Positions 42,444-52,185 of a stretch of 64,000 nucleotides of DNA are shown here, in pieces. The position numbers were made by a program, and so were the translations under genes. The notes beneath the pieces were generated by a model. That model was not told where the DNA came from. It searched no databases and was given only the letters and a program-made list of their open reading frames with translations. Origin of the DNA: Alphaproteobacteria bacterium (GTDB lineage Bacteria; Pseudomonadota; Alphaproteobacteria; Rhizobiales; JAJFHC01). The stretch lies in the NCBI GenBank assembly GCA_021775805.1, contig JAJFHD010000004.1, positions 1 through 64,000 of the forward strand, in the 5' to 3' direction. Every line of letters begins with the position of its first letter. The stretch's first letter is position 1.

Positions 42444-43127
42444 GTGCAAACTTCAAGCAACGAATTGGAAAGTTCCAATCGGATCGCCCGCGAAGGTGGG
42501 AACAGATTTTTGCTCCTGTTGCTGATATCGATTGCGACAATTTTCCCGCTAGAACAGGCTATGTCAGCAAATGAAAACACTTCGAACTCGATGGCCGAGG
42601 ATATCCATTTCGTCTTCCATGAAGATGGGCTCCATAGTGTTTCTGGAGATCTCCTGATTGAAATGGGCCGCAGCTATACGCATTCTACGTTGCGTCACAC
42701 ATTTTCCTCATTGGGAGACAAAACTGGCGTAAATTTCAGAGTTGAAGTCCCTGGATCTGAGGTGGATGGTCAGTACCGCATTTCCCAGGACCACGATATA
42801 TTGATATCAGTTTACGTTGGTTCAGACGGAAAGGTCTCTGAGATTAGGGGATGGCATGGAGTGACAGATACTGCTGGAAATACAAATGGTTCAAACGCTG
42901 TGAAAGCCATTGACGGCAATATGGCTAAATGTATCGTGTCTGAGACGAACGACTACATGCATTGCCAGTCCAGTTTCTCTCCAAGAGTGCTTTACATGAT
43001 AGACAATCATTACAGTCAGGGTGATGAGTGCACGGGCACATCGTTCCAGAATTTCGACGAGAACCAAGGTCTAAGTTTTATCGCAGACTGCGCAATAATT
43101 GGAGGGTTGGTAGTCTCTCCGAATTAG
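42444..43127 (+). CDS. secreted hypothetical protein, about 227 aa
   Basis: A hydrophobic stretch RFLLLLLISIATIFPLEQAMSA followed by NENT looks like a signal peptide with cleavage after Ala. The mature part is soluble, acidic, and has four Cys near the end (KCIVSET, MHCQ, DECTG, ADCAI), which could form disulphides in the periplasm. I recognise no family. Start is uncertain: GTG 42444 and GTG 42429 precede the signal, while ATG 42558 would remove it. Base composition is visibly more AT-rich than neighbours, hinting at foreign origin. Confidence 0.5.
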   Translation: MQTSSNELESSNRIAREGGNRFLLLLLISIATIFPLEQAMSANENTSNSMAEDIHFVFHEDGLHSVSGDLLIEMGRSYTHSTLRHTFSSLGDKTGVNFRVEVPGSEVDGQYRISQDHDILISVYVGSDGKVSEIRGWHGVTDTAGNTNGSNAVKAIDGNMAKCIVSETNDYMHCQSSFSPRVLYMIDNHYSQGDECTGTSFQNFDENQGLSFIADCAIIGGLVVSPN

Positions 43128-43295
43128 CCGTCAGCGTGACGTGCTTCCCTGAAAACCCAACAATTTGTGGTTAGTCTTTTCCTGAATTGAGGCTCTACCC
43201 ATCTTGGGATCACGCGACGCCGAAATTTCCGGGGTTTTTGCTCATGGCAACGCCGCAGCCTGTGGGCAGGACAGACGCCAAGGTTAGTCCGGTTG

Positions 43296-43575
43296 CACGT
43301 TGCGACCACGCTAACCCGCCGGCTAAAGTCTCCCCAGACAAAAATCAACGAGAAGCCGTCATATGATGATCCTGAGAAATCTGGTGCTCCTATCACTTGC
43401 CATGCTTGGCGTGGGTTTGGCGGTTGAAACCGTATTCAGTTCGGGCATGAAACTCGAGTTTACTCCCGGCATCGTGTTTTTTGCAGCGGCAATAGCGGTT
43501 GCCGTTGTCGTTTTTATAGGAATAAGGGCTGAAAGGCTCCCCTTGCGCAGCTGGTATGCCTTGCCGCTCATCATC
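43296..43575 (+). repeat. 280-bp direct repeat, right copy (B)
   Basis: Matches 5971-6250 in the same orientation, about 89% identical without gaps. Similarity stops abruptly at the right after CTCATCATC. The end lies 38 bp from the CCA end of tRNA-Thr. It contains the truncated membrane gene described separately. Confidence 0.9.
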
Positions 43576-43578
43576 TGA
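43363..43578 (+). pseudogene. truncated copy of the small membrane gene at 6038
   Basis: It encodes 71 residues that align with the first 71 of the 143-aa membrane protein at 6038, then runs into a TGA right where the repeat ends. Only two of the helices remain. The reading frame is otherwise intact, so the truncation may be recent, or the short product may be made; a pseudogene is the simpler view. Confidence 0.7.
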
Positions 43579-43613
43579 GAGCGTCGCCAAATTCTCATCA
43601 AATTTTGAGAAAA

Positions 43614-43689
43614 TGGTGCCGCATGGGTGACTCGAACACCCGACCCCCGCATTACGAATGCGATGCTCTACCAACTGAGCTAATGCGGC
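43614..43689 (-). tRNA. tRNA-Thr (anticodon CGT)
   Basis: The minus strand folds as a full cloverleaf: 7-bp acceptor stem GCCGCAT / ATGCGGC, D arm GCTC...GAGC, anticodon stem TCGCA/TGCGG around loop TTCGTAA (anticodon CGT, reading ACG), T arm with GTTCGAGTC, discriminator A, and an encoded CCA end. It reads toward the accessory region. Confidence 0.95.
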
Positions 43690-43762
43690 CCAAAGGGAAT
43701 GGGCTTCTGATACCCTTTCCCGATCCTGTTTGCAACACGCAACAATCGTATCGCCTGTAAGG

Positions 43763-45601
43763 TTAATCGAACCAGTTTCGCGATCCGTTCTTTTTGGGTT
43801 CAGGGCCCGGATCGTCGGGCGCCCGTGGAATGACGATGGCCTCGTCTTTCTCTCCCGTGTCGTCAACCACATCAGGCAGCGCTTCCGCGGCGGCAGCCGA
43901 TGTTTCCAGAACAGGTGGTTTTTCTGTGACCGGCTCATCGTCATCGGTTGTGGCGGTGTCGGCCGTTTCGGGCGCCATTGCGTTGTCCTGAACAGCACTT
44001 GCGGCGCTCGTTTCCTTTTCAGAGTCAGTGTCGTCCGCAGAGTCGGCTTTGTTCTCGCCGTCGCCACTGCCCGCCTGATCCTCGACCTTGTTCTCGACCG
44101 TGTCTTCCGCAACCGGGCTTTCGTCCGGACCGGCAGACATGGAAGTTTCTTGTTCGGCGTCGGGTTGGCTTTCCTGGACTTCTGCGTCCTCAACCGGATT
44201 GATGACCAATGCGGCATCCGCCGGGTCGGGTGGACCCTCCGCTGCCGCCGTCGCGTCCAGATCATGGTCTGCGCTGAATTCCAGAGCGTCCAGCAACTCC
44301 GCAGCGCCATGATAGGCCAGGCCCTCCACCGGAACCCGCCACTCGAGAGCATCGAGTTTGCCCGAAACCGGTGAAACCGGCGACCATGCTTCCGCGACGT
44401 AGCCATCTGCCGTCCAGGCGGGATCACGCGGTGCCCGCACGGCCCGCGCGAGCCATTCGCGCACCTTGCCGCGGGCGGCATTTTCACCGTCTTCGATTTC
44501 AGCCATCAGCAGGCAAACGCGCGACTGCAGCTTTTCATCGAGAAGCGGAGACAGAACGTTGCGGGCTTCCTTCCATTCTCTGGCCTCGATCGCCGCCCGC
44601 GCCACCGCCACCGGCCCTTCGATCGTGTCGGGCAGCTTTTGCGCGAGGGTCTTGACGCGCTTGAGCCTGTCGCGCGGCGAATCTCCCGGTCGTGCATGCG
44701 CATAGACTTCCGCGAGATCGGGATGAGGCGCCAGTTTCCAGGTTCTCTCGAGGACGCGCGCCGCCTTTTTCGTATTGCCCTGCGACGCCAGAATGCGGCC
44801 CGCAATTACCGCCGCCTGCACCAGGGCCGGTGCCAGTTTATGGGCATCGAGCGCCAGCACCAGCGCCCTGTCCGTTTCGGCGTCTTCGATGTCCATGGCC
44901 TGGGCCACCATCAGAACCGCCTTCTGGCGGGCCGCATCCGGTTTCTCCACAAGCTTGTTCAGGCGCGCGGCTTCAAGCGTCCGTGTCGCCCCTTGCCAAT
45001 CGTTATCGGCCGACTGCATGGCAAGCACGGCCAGGGTCGCCCAGGCGAGTTCCGGCTTCTCGCGCATGGCTCGCTCGGCATAGCCCCGCGCGGCTTCTGT
45101 ATCGTTGTCGCGCCGGGCCTGGACGAACAGTCCATGCAGCCCCAGCGATTCGGTCTCCGGCGCTTGCAGCATGGCCTTGAAGACCCGGGTGGCGGACGCC
45201 TGGTCGCCATTCAGCTGAGCCGCTTGCGCCTTCAGCATCAAGGTCAGGGGCTCGTCGCGCAGCAGGTTCGCTGCCTGTTCTGACAGCTTGTTCGCGGTCC
45301 GGCCATCGCCCGCGCCAACCGCAATCATGCCCTGGCTCAACGCGTTGTAGCCCTTTTGGCGGCGCCTCGATCTGAAGAAGCCGCTGATCGATCCCGGCGC
45401 GCCTAAGATCCGGCGTACCACCGACCACAGGCTCAGCACCAGCACGATGAACGCAGCCACGACGGCGGCGGCGAACATGACACTGGTTTGTATCTCATAA
45501 CCAAGCCAGGTCAGGGTCACAGCCCCGGGCCGGTCGGCAAACCACGCCATGACAAACGCCAGGATTGCGATGACGACGAATATGAAAATGGCACGCCACA
45601 T
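43763..45601 (-). CDS. HemY-like membrane-anchored TPR protein, 612 aa
   Basis: Two N-terminal membrane segments (WRAIFIFVVIAILAFVMAW and TSVMFAAAVVAAFIVLVLSL) precede helical TPR-like repeats to about residue 440, then a low-complexity Ala/Glu/Asp/Ser tail of about 150 residues ending RNWFD. This is the layout of the HemY_N/TPR protein linked to hem genes in proteobacteria, not the protoporphyrinogen oxidase also called HemY. Exact role is unknown; it probably organises haem synthesis at the membrane. It starts 4 bp after the mitofilin-like stop codon; the frame's extra 32 upstream codons overlap that gene and are rejected. Confidence 0.85.
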   Translation of the reverse strand: MWRAIFIFVVIAILAFVMAWFADRPGAVTLTWLGYEIQTSVMFAAAVVAAFIVLVLSLWSVVRRILGAPGSISGFFRSRRRQKGYNALSQGMIAVGAGDGRTANKLSEQAANLLRDEPLTLMLKAQAAQLNGDQASATRVFKAMLQAPETESLGLHGLFVQARRDNDTEAARGYAERAMREKPELAWATLAVLAMQSADNDWQGATRTLEAARLNKLVEKPDAARQKAVLMVAQAMDIEDAETDRALVLALDAHKLAPALVQAAVIAGRILASQGNTKKAARVLERTWKLAPHPDLAEVYAHARPGDSPRDRLKRVKTLAQKLPDTIEGPVAVARAAIEAREWKEARNVLSPLLDEKLQSRVCLLMAEIEDGENAARGKVREWLARAVRAPRDPAWTADGYVAEAWSPVSPVSGKLDALEWRVPVEGLAYHGAAELLDALEFSADHDLDATAAAEGPPDPADAALVINPVEDAEVQESQPDAEQETSMSAGPDESPVAEDTVENKVEDQAGSGDGENKADSADDTDSEKETSAASAVQDNAMAPETADTATTDDDEPVTEKPPVLETSAAAAEALPDVVDDTGEKDEAIVIPRAPDDPGPEPKKNGSRNWFD

Positions 45602-45605
45602 GACT

Positions 45606-47348
45606 TCAGTCTCCCGTACGCGCCAGGGCAGCGAGCATCCGCTGATCGGCTTCGTCCAAAGCAGCCTCGGCAGTAAGCCGTGCCTCGGCAAGGGCAAGCC
45701 ATGATGTCATGCCCGTCGACACGGGACCCGCGATCGACTTTGCGCCCTTTACCGCGGCTGCCAGGTCGCCGGATTTCAGATCGACTGCCATGCGGGCGGC
45801 AACGGACGCCTCATCCAGGGCATCGCCGGCGCCGGTCTTGCGGACTTTCACCACCGATTCGAGACGGGAAATCAATCCGCTGACCAGGTCATCGGTCTGT
45901 GACGCGGCCTCGCCGGAAGAATTGATCTCCGCCAGCACCGTCGTGAAACCGGTTGTCAGGTCATCGCGGGTCGCAATGCCGGTTTGCACATGAGGCTCGA
46001 CCACCGCCACCAGGGGATCGCTCGGCACAAGCGACTTGAACGCTGCGAACTCGTTGGCAAATCCCCTGCCCGTTCCGACCGCGCGCCTCAGTCCGGCAAG
46101 CGCAATCGCCGCTGCCGCGCCGCGGGTCTCGCCGGGGCCGCCCAGACGGGTCTCGATGGCATCCAGCCGGCCGGACACATCTCCCTTCAGGTCTGCGATG
46201 CCCTGAGAATTGGCGGCAACCGGAAGGGCATCGATATCGGTTTCAAGTTTGGCCAGCGCCGTCTTGATTTCCGTCACCGCCGTTGACAACCCGCCGGCTG
46301 TTTCATCGAGGGTCGAGAGTTTTCCGTCAAGGCCGTCGGGCAGGCTTGCCTTAAGGTCTTCGGCGATGCTGTCCAGCCGCGACGACAGGGACGACAGCTT
46401 CAGTGCAAGAGCATTCACCGACGGACCGGCGTCGCCTTCCGCTGTGCTCTGGCCGATGGCTTTGACCGATGCCTCCATATTCTTTACCCCGGCAAGGGCC
46501 GCCTCCGCAGACGCCGTTGTCTGTTCCAGACGGGCTTCGAGCTTGCCTGCGGCCTCCCGCTGCCCGGACACCTCACCGGCCAGTGTCGTGCTGGTCGTGG
46601 TGATCTCGCCGACACGGCCTTCCAGAGCCTCAATCCGTCCCCCGTAGTCGGGCACCGCCTGAGTCTCGCTGGTTGATTCGGCAATTCTTTTTTCAAGGGC
46701 GTCGATACGCTGGGTGACGGCCGCCTGATCGGAACTCGAGGCGTTCCACGGGATCAGGTCGAGCTGGTCGAGACCCGCAATGATCACGAAGCAGACAAAG
46801 GCCCCCGCAGCACCGGCGCCCGCGAACGCAAGCATCCCGGTTTTCTCGTCCCTGGCAGTCGCCGCCGCCCGCGCCGGGCCCGACGACCCGGCCGGGTCTT
46901 TCAACGGGGCAGCCGTATTCCCGGCAGGGCGGGCCGGTTGCTTCGGCGTTGAATCCTTCTCAGGCTTGTCCGGCTTGCTATTGCCGGTCTCGGATTTTTC
47001 AGCTGCGGGTTTTTGCGTCACCGACTCATCCGCTGGCTGACCGGCCTTTTTAACGCCGGGCTTTTCTTGAACCGCGTCCTTTTTGGCAGGGGCCGGGGTC
47101 GCGGCGGCCGCCGTGCCGGCCTTCGCGATCTTTTCGGCTGCCGCGGTTTCTTTTTCTGCAGCCTTGGGGGTTTCGGCAGGCGGCGGATCTGCTGTTTCGG
47201 ACGCAGCCTTATCAGCCGCCGGTTTGTCCGGAATTTCGGTTGCTTCCAGGTCGATCACAGGGGCCCGGGTGACCTTCTTGCGCGAGGCCGGCCCCGTCGT
47301 CCTGCGGGTCGTTGTCTTCTTCTGACCAGGTTTGTCCGACTCAGCCAC
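45606..47348 (-). CDS. alphaproteobacterial mitofilin (Mic60)-like protein, 580 aa
   Basis: Disordered Lys/Ala/Pro-rich N terminus (about 1-170), one membrane helix (FAGAGAAGAFVCFVIIAGL), long coiled-coil stretch (about 205-375), and a helical C-terminal mitofilin-type domain (AAAIALAGLRRAV ... LAEARLTAEAALDEAD). This is the COG4223/Mic60 family that shapes membranes and sits between hemD and HemY in alphaproteobacteria. The low-complexity N terminus also produces long shadow frames on the other strand. Confidence 0.87.
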   Translation of the reverse strand: MAESDKPGQKKTTTRRTTGPASRKKVTRAPVIDLEATEIPDKPAADKAASETADPPPAETPKAAEKETAAAEKIAKAGTAAAATPAPAKKDAVQEKPGVKKAGQPADESVTQKPAAEKSETGNSKPDKPEKDSTPKQPARPAGNTAAPLKDPAGSSGPARAAATARDEKTGMLAFAGAGAAGAFVCFVIIAGLDQLDLIPWNASSSDQAAVTQRIDALEKRIAESTSETQAVPDYGGRIEALEGRVGEITTTSTTLAGEVSGQREAAGKLEARLEQTTASAEAALAGVKNMEASVKAIGQSTAEGDAGPSVNALALKLSSLSSRLDSIAEDLKASLPDGLDGKLSTLDETAGGLSTAVTEIKTALAKLETDIDALPVAANSQGIADLKGDVSGRLDAIETRLGGPGETRGAAAAIALAGLRRAVGTGRGFANEFAAFKSLVPSDPLVAVVEPHVQTGIATRDDLTTGFTTVLAEINSSGEAASQTDDLVSGLISRLESVVKVRKTGAGDALDEASVAARMAVDLKSGDLAAAVKGAKSIAGPVSTGMTSWLALAEARLTAEAALDEADQRMLAALARTGD

Positions 47349-47485
47349 GATACCGATACTCCATTTGCCGGCTGGAAAAGGGCGGCCGGCGCCACGCCCG
47401 TGATCTTATACCAAAAGCCAGCTATAAGACGAGTTGGTAATGCATACCAGTGCCGCAGCGTCGCAAGCCGGCCGTTCCGCGACCA

Positions 47486-48211
47486 TCAATCCGGTCTCAA
47501 CAGAGCCAGCATTCCTGCCAGATCGGGCGTTCTCGACGTCTGAACATTCGCGTCATGGCCCGACAACCCGTCGTGCACTTTCTCGGCAACAGCCCGCGAC
47601 AGGCAGAACGCGTTCAGTGCGGCCGCGGCCGCGGCCAAGCCGGACCGGCACACCAGGTCGGTCCAGATCGCGGCGGTTCTCGGTGAAAACAGAAGCACAC
47701 CATCCACGCCGCCTCGTTCCAGCGCTTGGGCTGTCGCGGTCTTCAGCCGGTCCACCGGCACGGCATCGTACAACACCGCCCGCTCGACCGCGTACCCGTG
47801 CGTGCCCAGCATGGCTCTCAGATCGCCGGCGACCTTGCTTCCGGTCGGATAGAGCAGCGGACCGCTTTCAGGATCGACCCGTTCGCGGACAAGAGCCACC
47901 AGTGCCGCAAGATCGCCCGCCGCACTTTCCACATTTGAGAAGCCGGCCTGTCTGGCCGCATCGCGGGACGCATCGCCAACCGCATACACCGGCAGGCCGA
48001 GGCATCCCGGGCCGACGCCGTCAACCGCGAGATACCGCATCCCGTTGGCACTGGTAACCAGCAGTCCCTGATATCGACTGAGTATCGGACGCGTGGTCTC
48101 CCTCGGCACGATCTCCAGCAGGGGTTCGACGATAACGTCGTGCCCGTCGTGCCGCAGCACGGTGGCAAGCTCTTCAGAGTCGCCGCTTGGGCGGGTCACA
48201 ACGAGACGCAT
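47486..48211 (-). CDS. hemD: uroporphyrinogen-III synthase, 241 aa
   Basis: It closes hydroxymethylbilane to uroporphyrinogen III. Two HUP-like lobes are visible: RLVVTRPSGDSEELATVLRHDG at the N terminus and AVLYDAVPVDRL, VLLFSPRTAAIWTDL in the second lobe. Sequence is weakly conserved in this family, but the 6-bp gap to hemC settles the assignment. Confidence 0.92.
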   Translation of the reverse strand: MRLVVTRPSGDSEELATVLRHDGHDVIVEPLLEIVPRETTRPILSRYQGLLVTSANGMRYLAVDGVGPGCLGLPVYAVGDASRDAARQAGFSNVESAAGDLAALVALVRERVDPESGPLLYPTGSKVAGDLRAMLGTHGYAVERAVLYDAVPVDRLKTATAQALERGGVDGVLLFSPRTAAIWTDLVCRSGLAAAAAALNAFCLSRAVAEKVHDGLSGHDANVQTSRTPDLAGMLALLRPD

Positions 48212-48217
48212 GGCCGC

Positions 48218-49141
48218 TCATCCAAAAAAGCCGGGGCCGCCGCGCGCTTTCAGTTCCCGGCCCGCGTCGGCTCCCAAGACGACTGCATCCTCGGCATTGC
48301 CGGTGCGTTGGGTTTCGTGACATGTCGTCCCGTCCGGGGTCAGGATCATGCCGCGCAACATCAGGCAGTCGGTTTCATCAAGCTCTGCCAAGCCCGCGAT
48401 CGGGGTCCGGCATGAGCCGTCGAGTTCAGCCAGCAGTGCGCGCTCCGCCGAGACACATATCGATGTCAGCTCATGGTTGAGAGGCCGCAGAATCTCGGCC
48501 ATGTGGTGGTCTGCCTCGCGGGCCTCTATGCCGATCGCGCCCTGGGCGACGGCCGGAAGCATGTCCTGGGTGTCGACGCGCTCGGTAATTTCGTGCTCAA
48601 GACCCAGGCGCCGGAGTCCGGAGCAGGCAAGAATCGTCGCATCGACGACCCCTTCGCGCAGCTTGCGCAGGCGGGTGTCGACATTGCCGCGGTACATGAC
48701 CACCTCGATGTCCGGCCTGAGGCGCTTGATCTGAGCCTGCCGGCGCAGCGAGGACGATCCGACCACGGACCCGTGCGGCAAATCCCTGAGCCGGGACGCG
48801 ACCGGGCTCAGGTAGCCGTCAAGCGGGTCTTCGCGCGGCAGCAGACAGTCGATCACAAGCCCGTCGGGCAGCGTTGTCGGCATGTCCTTCATCGAGTGGA
48901 CGGCAATGTCGATTTCCCCTTCGATCAGTGCGGATTCGATTTCTTTTGTAAACAGCCCCTTGCCGCCGACCTCTGACAGGGGACGGTCCTGGATTCTGTC
49001 GCCGGACGTCTTGATGATGACGATCTCGATGGCATCGAGGTCGATTTCATGGGTGTCGGCAAGAAGACTGCGCACCTGTTCGGCCTGAACCAGCGCGAGC
49101 TTGCTGCCTCTTGTTCCAATTCGAATTTGTGGCGTTTGCAA
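48218..49141 (-). CDS. hemC: porphobilinogen deaminase (hydroxymethylbilane synthase), 307 aa
   Basis: It polymerises four porphobilinogens using a dipyrromethane cofactor attached to the Cys in [14 protein letters not shown]. Other signatures: [34 protein letters not shown]. The frame is open to 49210, but no ATG lies near the homology start; a TTG at 49141 follows GAGGA by 8 bp and gives the normal length, so a TTG start is chosen. Divergent from tsaD, with a shared short intergenic region. Confidence 0.95.
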   Translation of the reverse strand: MQTPQIRIGTRGSKLALVQAEQVRSLLADTHEIDLDAIEIVIIKTSGDRIQDRPLSEVGGKGLFTKEIESALIEGEIDIAVHSMKDMPTTLPDGLVIDCLLPREDPLDGYLSPVASRLRDLPHGSVVGSSSLRRQAQIKRLRPDIEVVMYRGNVDTRLRKLREGVVDATILACSGLRRLGLEHEITERVDTQDMLPAVAQGAIGIEAREADHHMAEILRPLNHELTSICVSAERALLAELDGSCRTPIAGLAELDETDCLMLRGMILTPDGTTCHETQRTGNAEDAVVLGADAGRELKARGGPGFFG

Positions 49142-49233
49142 TGGAGTGTCCTCGAATGATAGACGGTGTGCCCAGGCGTAGGCGCGCACTATATCGCCAC
49201 AGGCGCACACGCAAAGAAAATTCTGGAAGGTTC

Positions 49234-50325
49234 ATGGACCCTGCCGCGCCCGAGCATATTGTCCTGGGGATAGAAACCAGCTGCGATGAAACCGCCGCCT
49301 CCGTGATCCTGCGTCAGGGCGATGGCGCGGGACGGATTCTTTCCAATGTCGTCTTCTCCCAACTCGACGACCACGCACCCTATGGCGGCGTGGTTCCCGA
49401 AATTGCCGCCCGCGCCCATATCGCCCATCTGGACACCGTGCTTGAGCAAGCCCTTGCCGACGCCGACCTCACGTTTGCCGATCTCGATGCGGTCGCCGCC
49501 ACCGCCGGGCCGGGGCTGATCGGCGGCGTTATCGTCGGGTTGATGGCCGGCAAGGCCATCGCCCTGGTGCAGGATATTCCGTTGATCGCGGTAAACCACT
49601 TGGAGGGTCACGCCCTGACCGCGCGTCTGACCGACGGACTGGATTTTCCCTATCTGCTGCTGCTCGTATCCGGCGGACACACCCAGCTTCTGGTGGTCGA
49701 AGGGGTCGGCGATTACACCCGTCTGGGGACGACCATCGATGACGCCCTGGGCGAAGCATTCGACAAGACCGCCAAACTCCTGGGATTGGGTTACCCTGGC
49801 GGGCCGGCCGTCGAACAGGCCGCCGCTCGGGGGATGTCCGGCCGCTTCGACCTTCCCCGCCCCCTGCTCGGTAGGCCGGGTTGCAATTTTTCGTTTTCCG
49901 GCCTCAAGACGGCGGTCCGCCGCGCCGCGGAACAGGTTGCCCCGGTCACCCAAACCGACGTCTGTGATATCTGCGCCGCCTTCCAGGACGCCGTCGCCGA
50001 CTGCGTCCGCGATCGCACCCAAACTGCCGTGACCGAATTTCAACAGAGGTTTCCCGGCACGCCCGAGCCTGTTCTCGTGGTCGCCGGCGGTGTTGCCGCC
50101 AATCAGGCCCTCAGGCAACGGCTCGGACAGGTGTGCGGCAAGAACGGGTTCCGGCTTGTGGCGCCGGCCCCTTATCTGTGCACCGATAACGGCGCCATGA
50201 TCGCATGGGCCGGAGCGGAACGCCTCGCCCTTGGTCTGATCGATCAGCTCGATGCATCGCCCAGGGCCCGCTGGCCGCTCGATCCGGACGCCGAACCGGC
50301 ACCTGGGGCCGGGGTAAAAGCGTGA
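49234..50325 (+). CDS. tsaD: tRNA N6-adenosine threonylcarbamoyltransferase, 363 aa
   Basis: It transfers the threonylcarbamoyl group to A37 of ANN-decoding tRNAs with TsaB/TsaE. ASKHA-fold motifs: [17 protein letters not shown] (iron ligands), [47 protein letters not shown] 49234 has the site TGGAAGG and is preferred to the open frame from 49111. Confidence 0.96.
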   Translation: MDPAAPEHIVLGIETSCDETAASVILRQGDGAGRILSNVVFSQLDDHAPYGGVVPEIAARAHIAHLDTVLEQALADADLTFADLDAVAATAGPGLIGGVIVGLMAGKAIALVQDIPLIAVNHLEGHALTARLTDGLDFPYLLLLVSGGHTQLLVVEGVGDYTRLGTTIDDALGEAFDKTAKLLGLGYPGGPAVEQAAARGMSGRFDLPRPLLGRPGCNFSFSGLKTAVRRAAEQVAPVTQTDVCDICAAFQDAVADCVRDRTQTAVTEFQQRFPGTPEPVLVVAGGVAANQALRQRLGQVCGKNGFRLVAPAPYLCTDNGAMIAWAGAERLALGLIDQLDASPRARWPLDPDAEPAPGAGVKA

Positions 50326-50418
50326 ATCTCGTTCCGGCATTTCACGTCCTGCCGTGACATTGCGGCCGGTCCGCGATAGCTATAAAGACTGGGTCTTGTC
50401 TTACGCGGGTGGACGGCT

Positions 50419-51414
50419 GTGAAATTTGAGCGCATTGGTGTTGTCGGGGGCGGTGCCTGGGGGACCGCGCTGGCGGGTGTGATCGCCCGCGCCGGTGGCA
50501 GGGCGCTTGTCTGGGCCAGGGAGGGGGACGTTGTCGACGCCATTAATCAGTCTCATGAAAACACGGTTTTCCTTCCGGGCATTCCGCTTCCCGCAAACAT
50601 CACAGCCACCGCCGATCTCGCCGACCTGGGCGCGGCCGATGCGCTGCTGGTGGTAACGCCGGCCCAGGCGCTGCGCCAGGTATGCCTCGCGCTCAAGCCG
50701 TTTACCGGCCGGCATCAGCCTGTTGTCCTGTGTTCCAAGGGCATCGAGCAATCCTCCGGCAAGCTCATGAGCGAGGCCTTCGAGGAGACGGTTCCCGGCA
50801 GCCGCGCACTGATATTGTCAGGTCCGTCTTTTGCCGCTGACGTGGCCCATGGTCTCCCCACCGCGGTGACATTGGCGGGGCCCGACCAGACAGTGGTCCA
50901 GGCTCTGGCAGAGGCCCTTCGCGGACCGGCTTTTCGGCCTTACCTCTCCAGCGATGTTGTTGGCACCCAGATCGGCGGGTCGGTCAAGAATGTGCTGGCG
51001 ATTGCCTGCGGCATTGTCGACGGCAAGCGGATGGGGCCGAGCGCACGGGCGGCATTGGTCACCCGCGGGTTTGCGGAGATGGTGAGGTTCGGTGTAACCC
51101 GGGGCGCCGACCCGGCAACCCTGAGCGGCCTGTCGGGTCTCGGCGATCTTGTGTTGACCTGTTCCAGTCCGCAATCCAGAAACATGTCCCTTGGGATGGC
51201 TCTGGGCGAGGGCCGCAGCCTGACGGACGTGCTGGGCGAACGCAATTCGGTGAGTGAGGGGGTTCATTCAGCCGCCATCGTCACCAGAATGGCCGCCGAC
51301 GCCGGTGTGGAAATGCCAATCTGCAAGGCGGTGGACGATATTCTGAATCACGGCGCCGACATTGACGCCACAGTGGAAGCCCTGCTCAACCGGCCGTTAC
51401 GGTCCGAAATCTGA
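50419..51414 (+). CDS. gpsA: NAD(P)H-dependent glycerol-3-phosphate dehydrogenase, 331 aa
   Basis: It makes sn-glycerol 3-phosphate for phospholipids. N-terminal GGGAWGTALAGV, KGIEQSSGKLMSE, GPSFAADVAHGLPTA, catalytic Lys in GGSVKNVLAIACGI, and SGLGDLVLTC are all in place. GTG start. The usual partner of tsaD in alphaproteobacteria. Confidence 0.95.
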   Translation: MKFERIGVVGGGAWGTALAGVIARAGGRALVWAREGDVVDAINQSHENTVFLPGIPLPANITATADLADLGAADALLVVTPAQALRQVCLALKPFTGRHQPVVLCSKGIEQSSGKLMSEAFEETVPGSRALILSGPSFAADVAHGLPTAVTLAGPDQTVVQALAEALRGPAFRPYLSSDVVGTQIGGSVKNVLAIACGIVDGKRMGPSARAALVTRGFAEMVRFGVTRGADPATLSGLSGLGDLVLTCSSPQSRNMSLGMALGEGRSLTDVLGERNSVSEGVHSAAIVTRMAADAGVEMPICKAVDDILNHGADIDATVEALLNRPLRSEI

Positions 51415-51461
51415 TACCGGCACAATCAATTGTCGATAACCTGAACCATCGGAGTTGCCTC

Positions 51462-51752
51462 ATGCTTTTTGCTGTTATCTGTACGGACAAGCCGGGAAGT
51501 CTGGACGTCCGTCTGGCCAACCGGCCCGATCATGTTGAATTCCTGAAAGGACTGGGCGATCGGTTGAAGCTGGCCGGTCCCTTTACGGGAGAGGATGGAG
51601 ACGGCATGAACGGCAGCCTGTTGGTCCTGGAGGCAGACTCTATCGCCGAAGCCCGGCTGATTGCCTGCGAAGACCCGTATGCCGTGGCAGGCCTTTTTGA
51701 CAAGACGGATATCCGGCCCTGGAAACGGGTCATCAGCAATATGGGAGATTGA
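51462..51752 (+). CDS. YciI-family protein, 96 aa
   Basis: Small ferredoxin-like alpha/beta fold. It opens LFAVICTDKPG, has the conserved His in RPDHVEFL, and ends DPYAVAGLFDKTDIRPWK, a YciI hallmark. Biochemical role mostly unknown; relatives include dehalogenase-like enzymes. It is 4 bp from the EVE gene and within the gpsA operon. Confidence 0.9.
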   Translation: MLFAVICTDKPGSLDVRLANRPDHVEFLKGLGDRLKLAGPFTGEDGDGMNGSLLVLEADSIAEARLIACEDPYAVAGLFDKTDIRPWKRVISNMGD

Positions 51753-51756
51753 GGCC

Positions 51757-52182
51757 ATGGCCTATTGGCTGTTCAAGTCTGAACCCAACACATGGGGTTG
51801 GAACGACCAGGTAAAGGAAGGCGACAAGGGCGCCGAGTGGGACGGCGTCCGCAACCATCAGGCCAACAATTTCATGAAGGAAATGAAAGTTGGCGACTTC
51901 GGTTTCTTCTATCACTCGGTTAATGAAAAACAGGTCGTGGGCATTGTCAGGATCGTGCGCGAACATTATCCCGACGACACCGATGCCAGCGGACGGTTCG
52001 GCATGGTCGATGTCGCCGCTGTTGACCCGGTTCCAACACCGGTGACTCTGGCCCAGATCAAGGTCGAACCCGGGCTTGAGGACATGATCCTGGTCAAGAA
52101 CTCACGACTTTCCGTCCAGCCCGTGACCAACAAGGAATGGAAGATCGTATGCCGGATGGCGGGTCTCAAGAAAGCCCCGTGA
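51757..52182 (+). CDS. EVE-domain protein, 141 aa
   Basis: It opens MAYWLFKSEPNTWGWNDQ and contains GVRNHQANNFMKEMKVGD, the signature of EVE (PUA-like) domains related to human THYN1. EVE domains bind modified bases in RNA or DNA. The start at 51757 follows the YciI stop by 4 bp; the longer frame from 51661 overlaps that gene and is not used. Confidence 0.92.
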   Translation: MAYWLFKSEPNTWGWNDQVKEGDKGAEWDGVRNHQANNFMKEMKVGDFGFFYHSVNEKQVVGIVRIVREHYPDDTDASGRFGMVDVAAVDPVPTPVTLAQIKVEPGLEDMILVKNSRLSVQPVTNKEWKIVCRMAGLKKAP

Positions 52183-52185
52183 CCG

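Noticed and set aside
43614..43689. tRNA-Thr as an attachment site with a matching partner
   Set aside because: No second copy of the tRNA 3' end was found at the left of the block, and no integrase; only the 280-bp repeat supports an island boundary.
43730..44374. 214-aa frame opposite the HemY-like tail
   Set aside because: Arises from the repetitive Ala/Glu-rich tail read in reverse; no family features.
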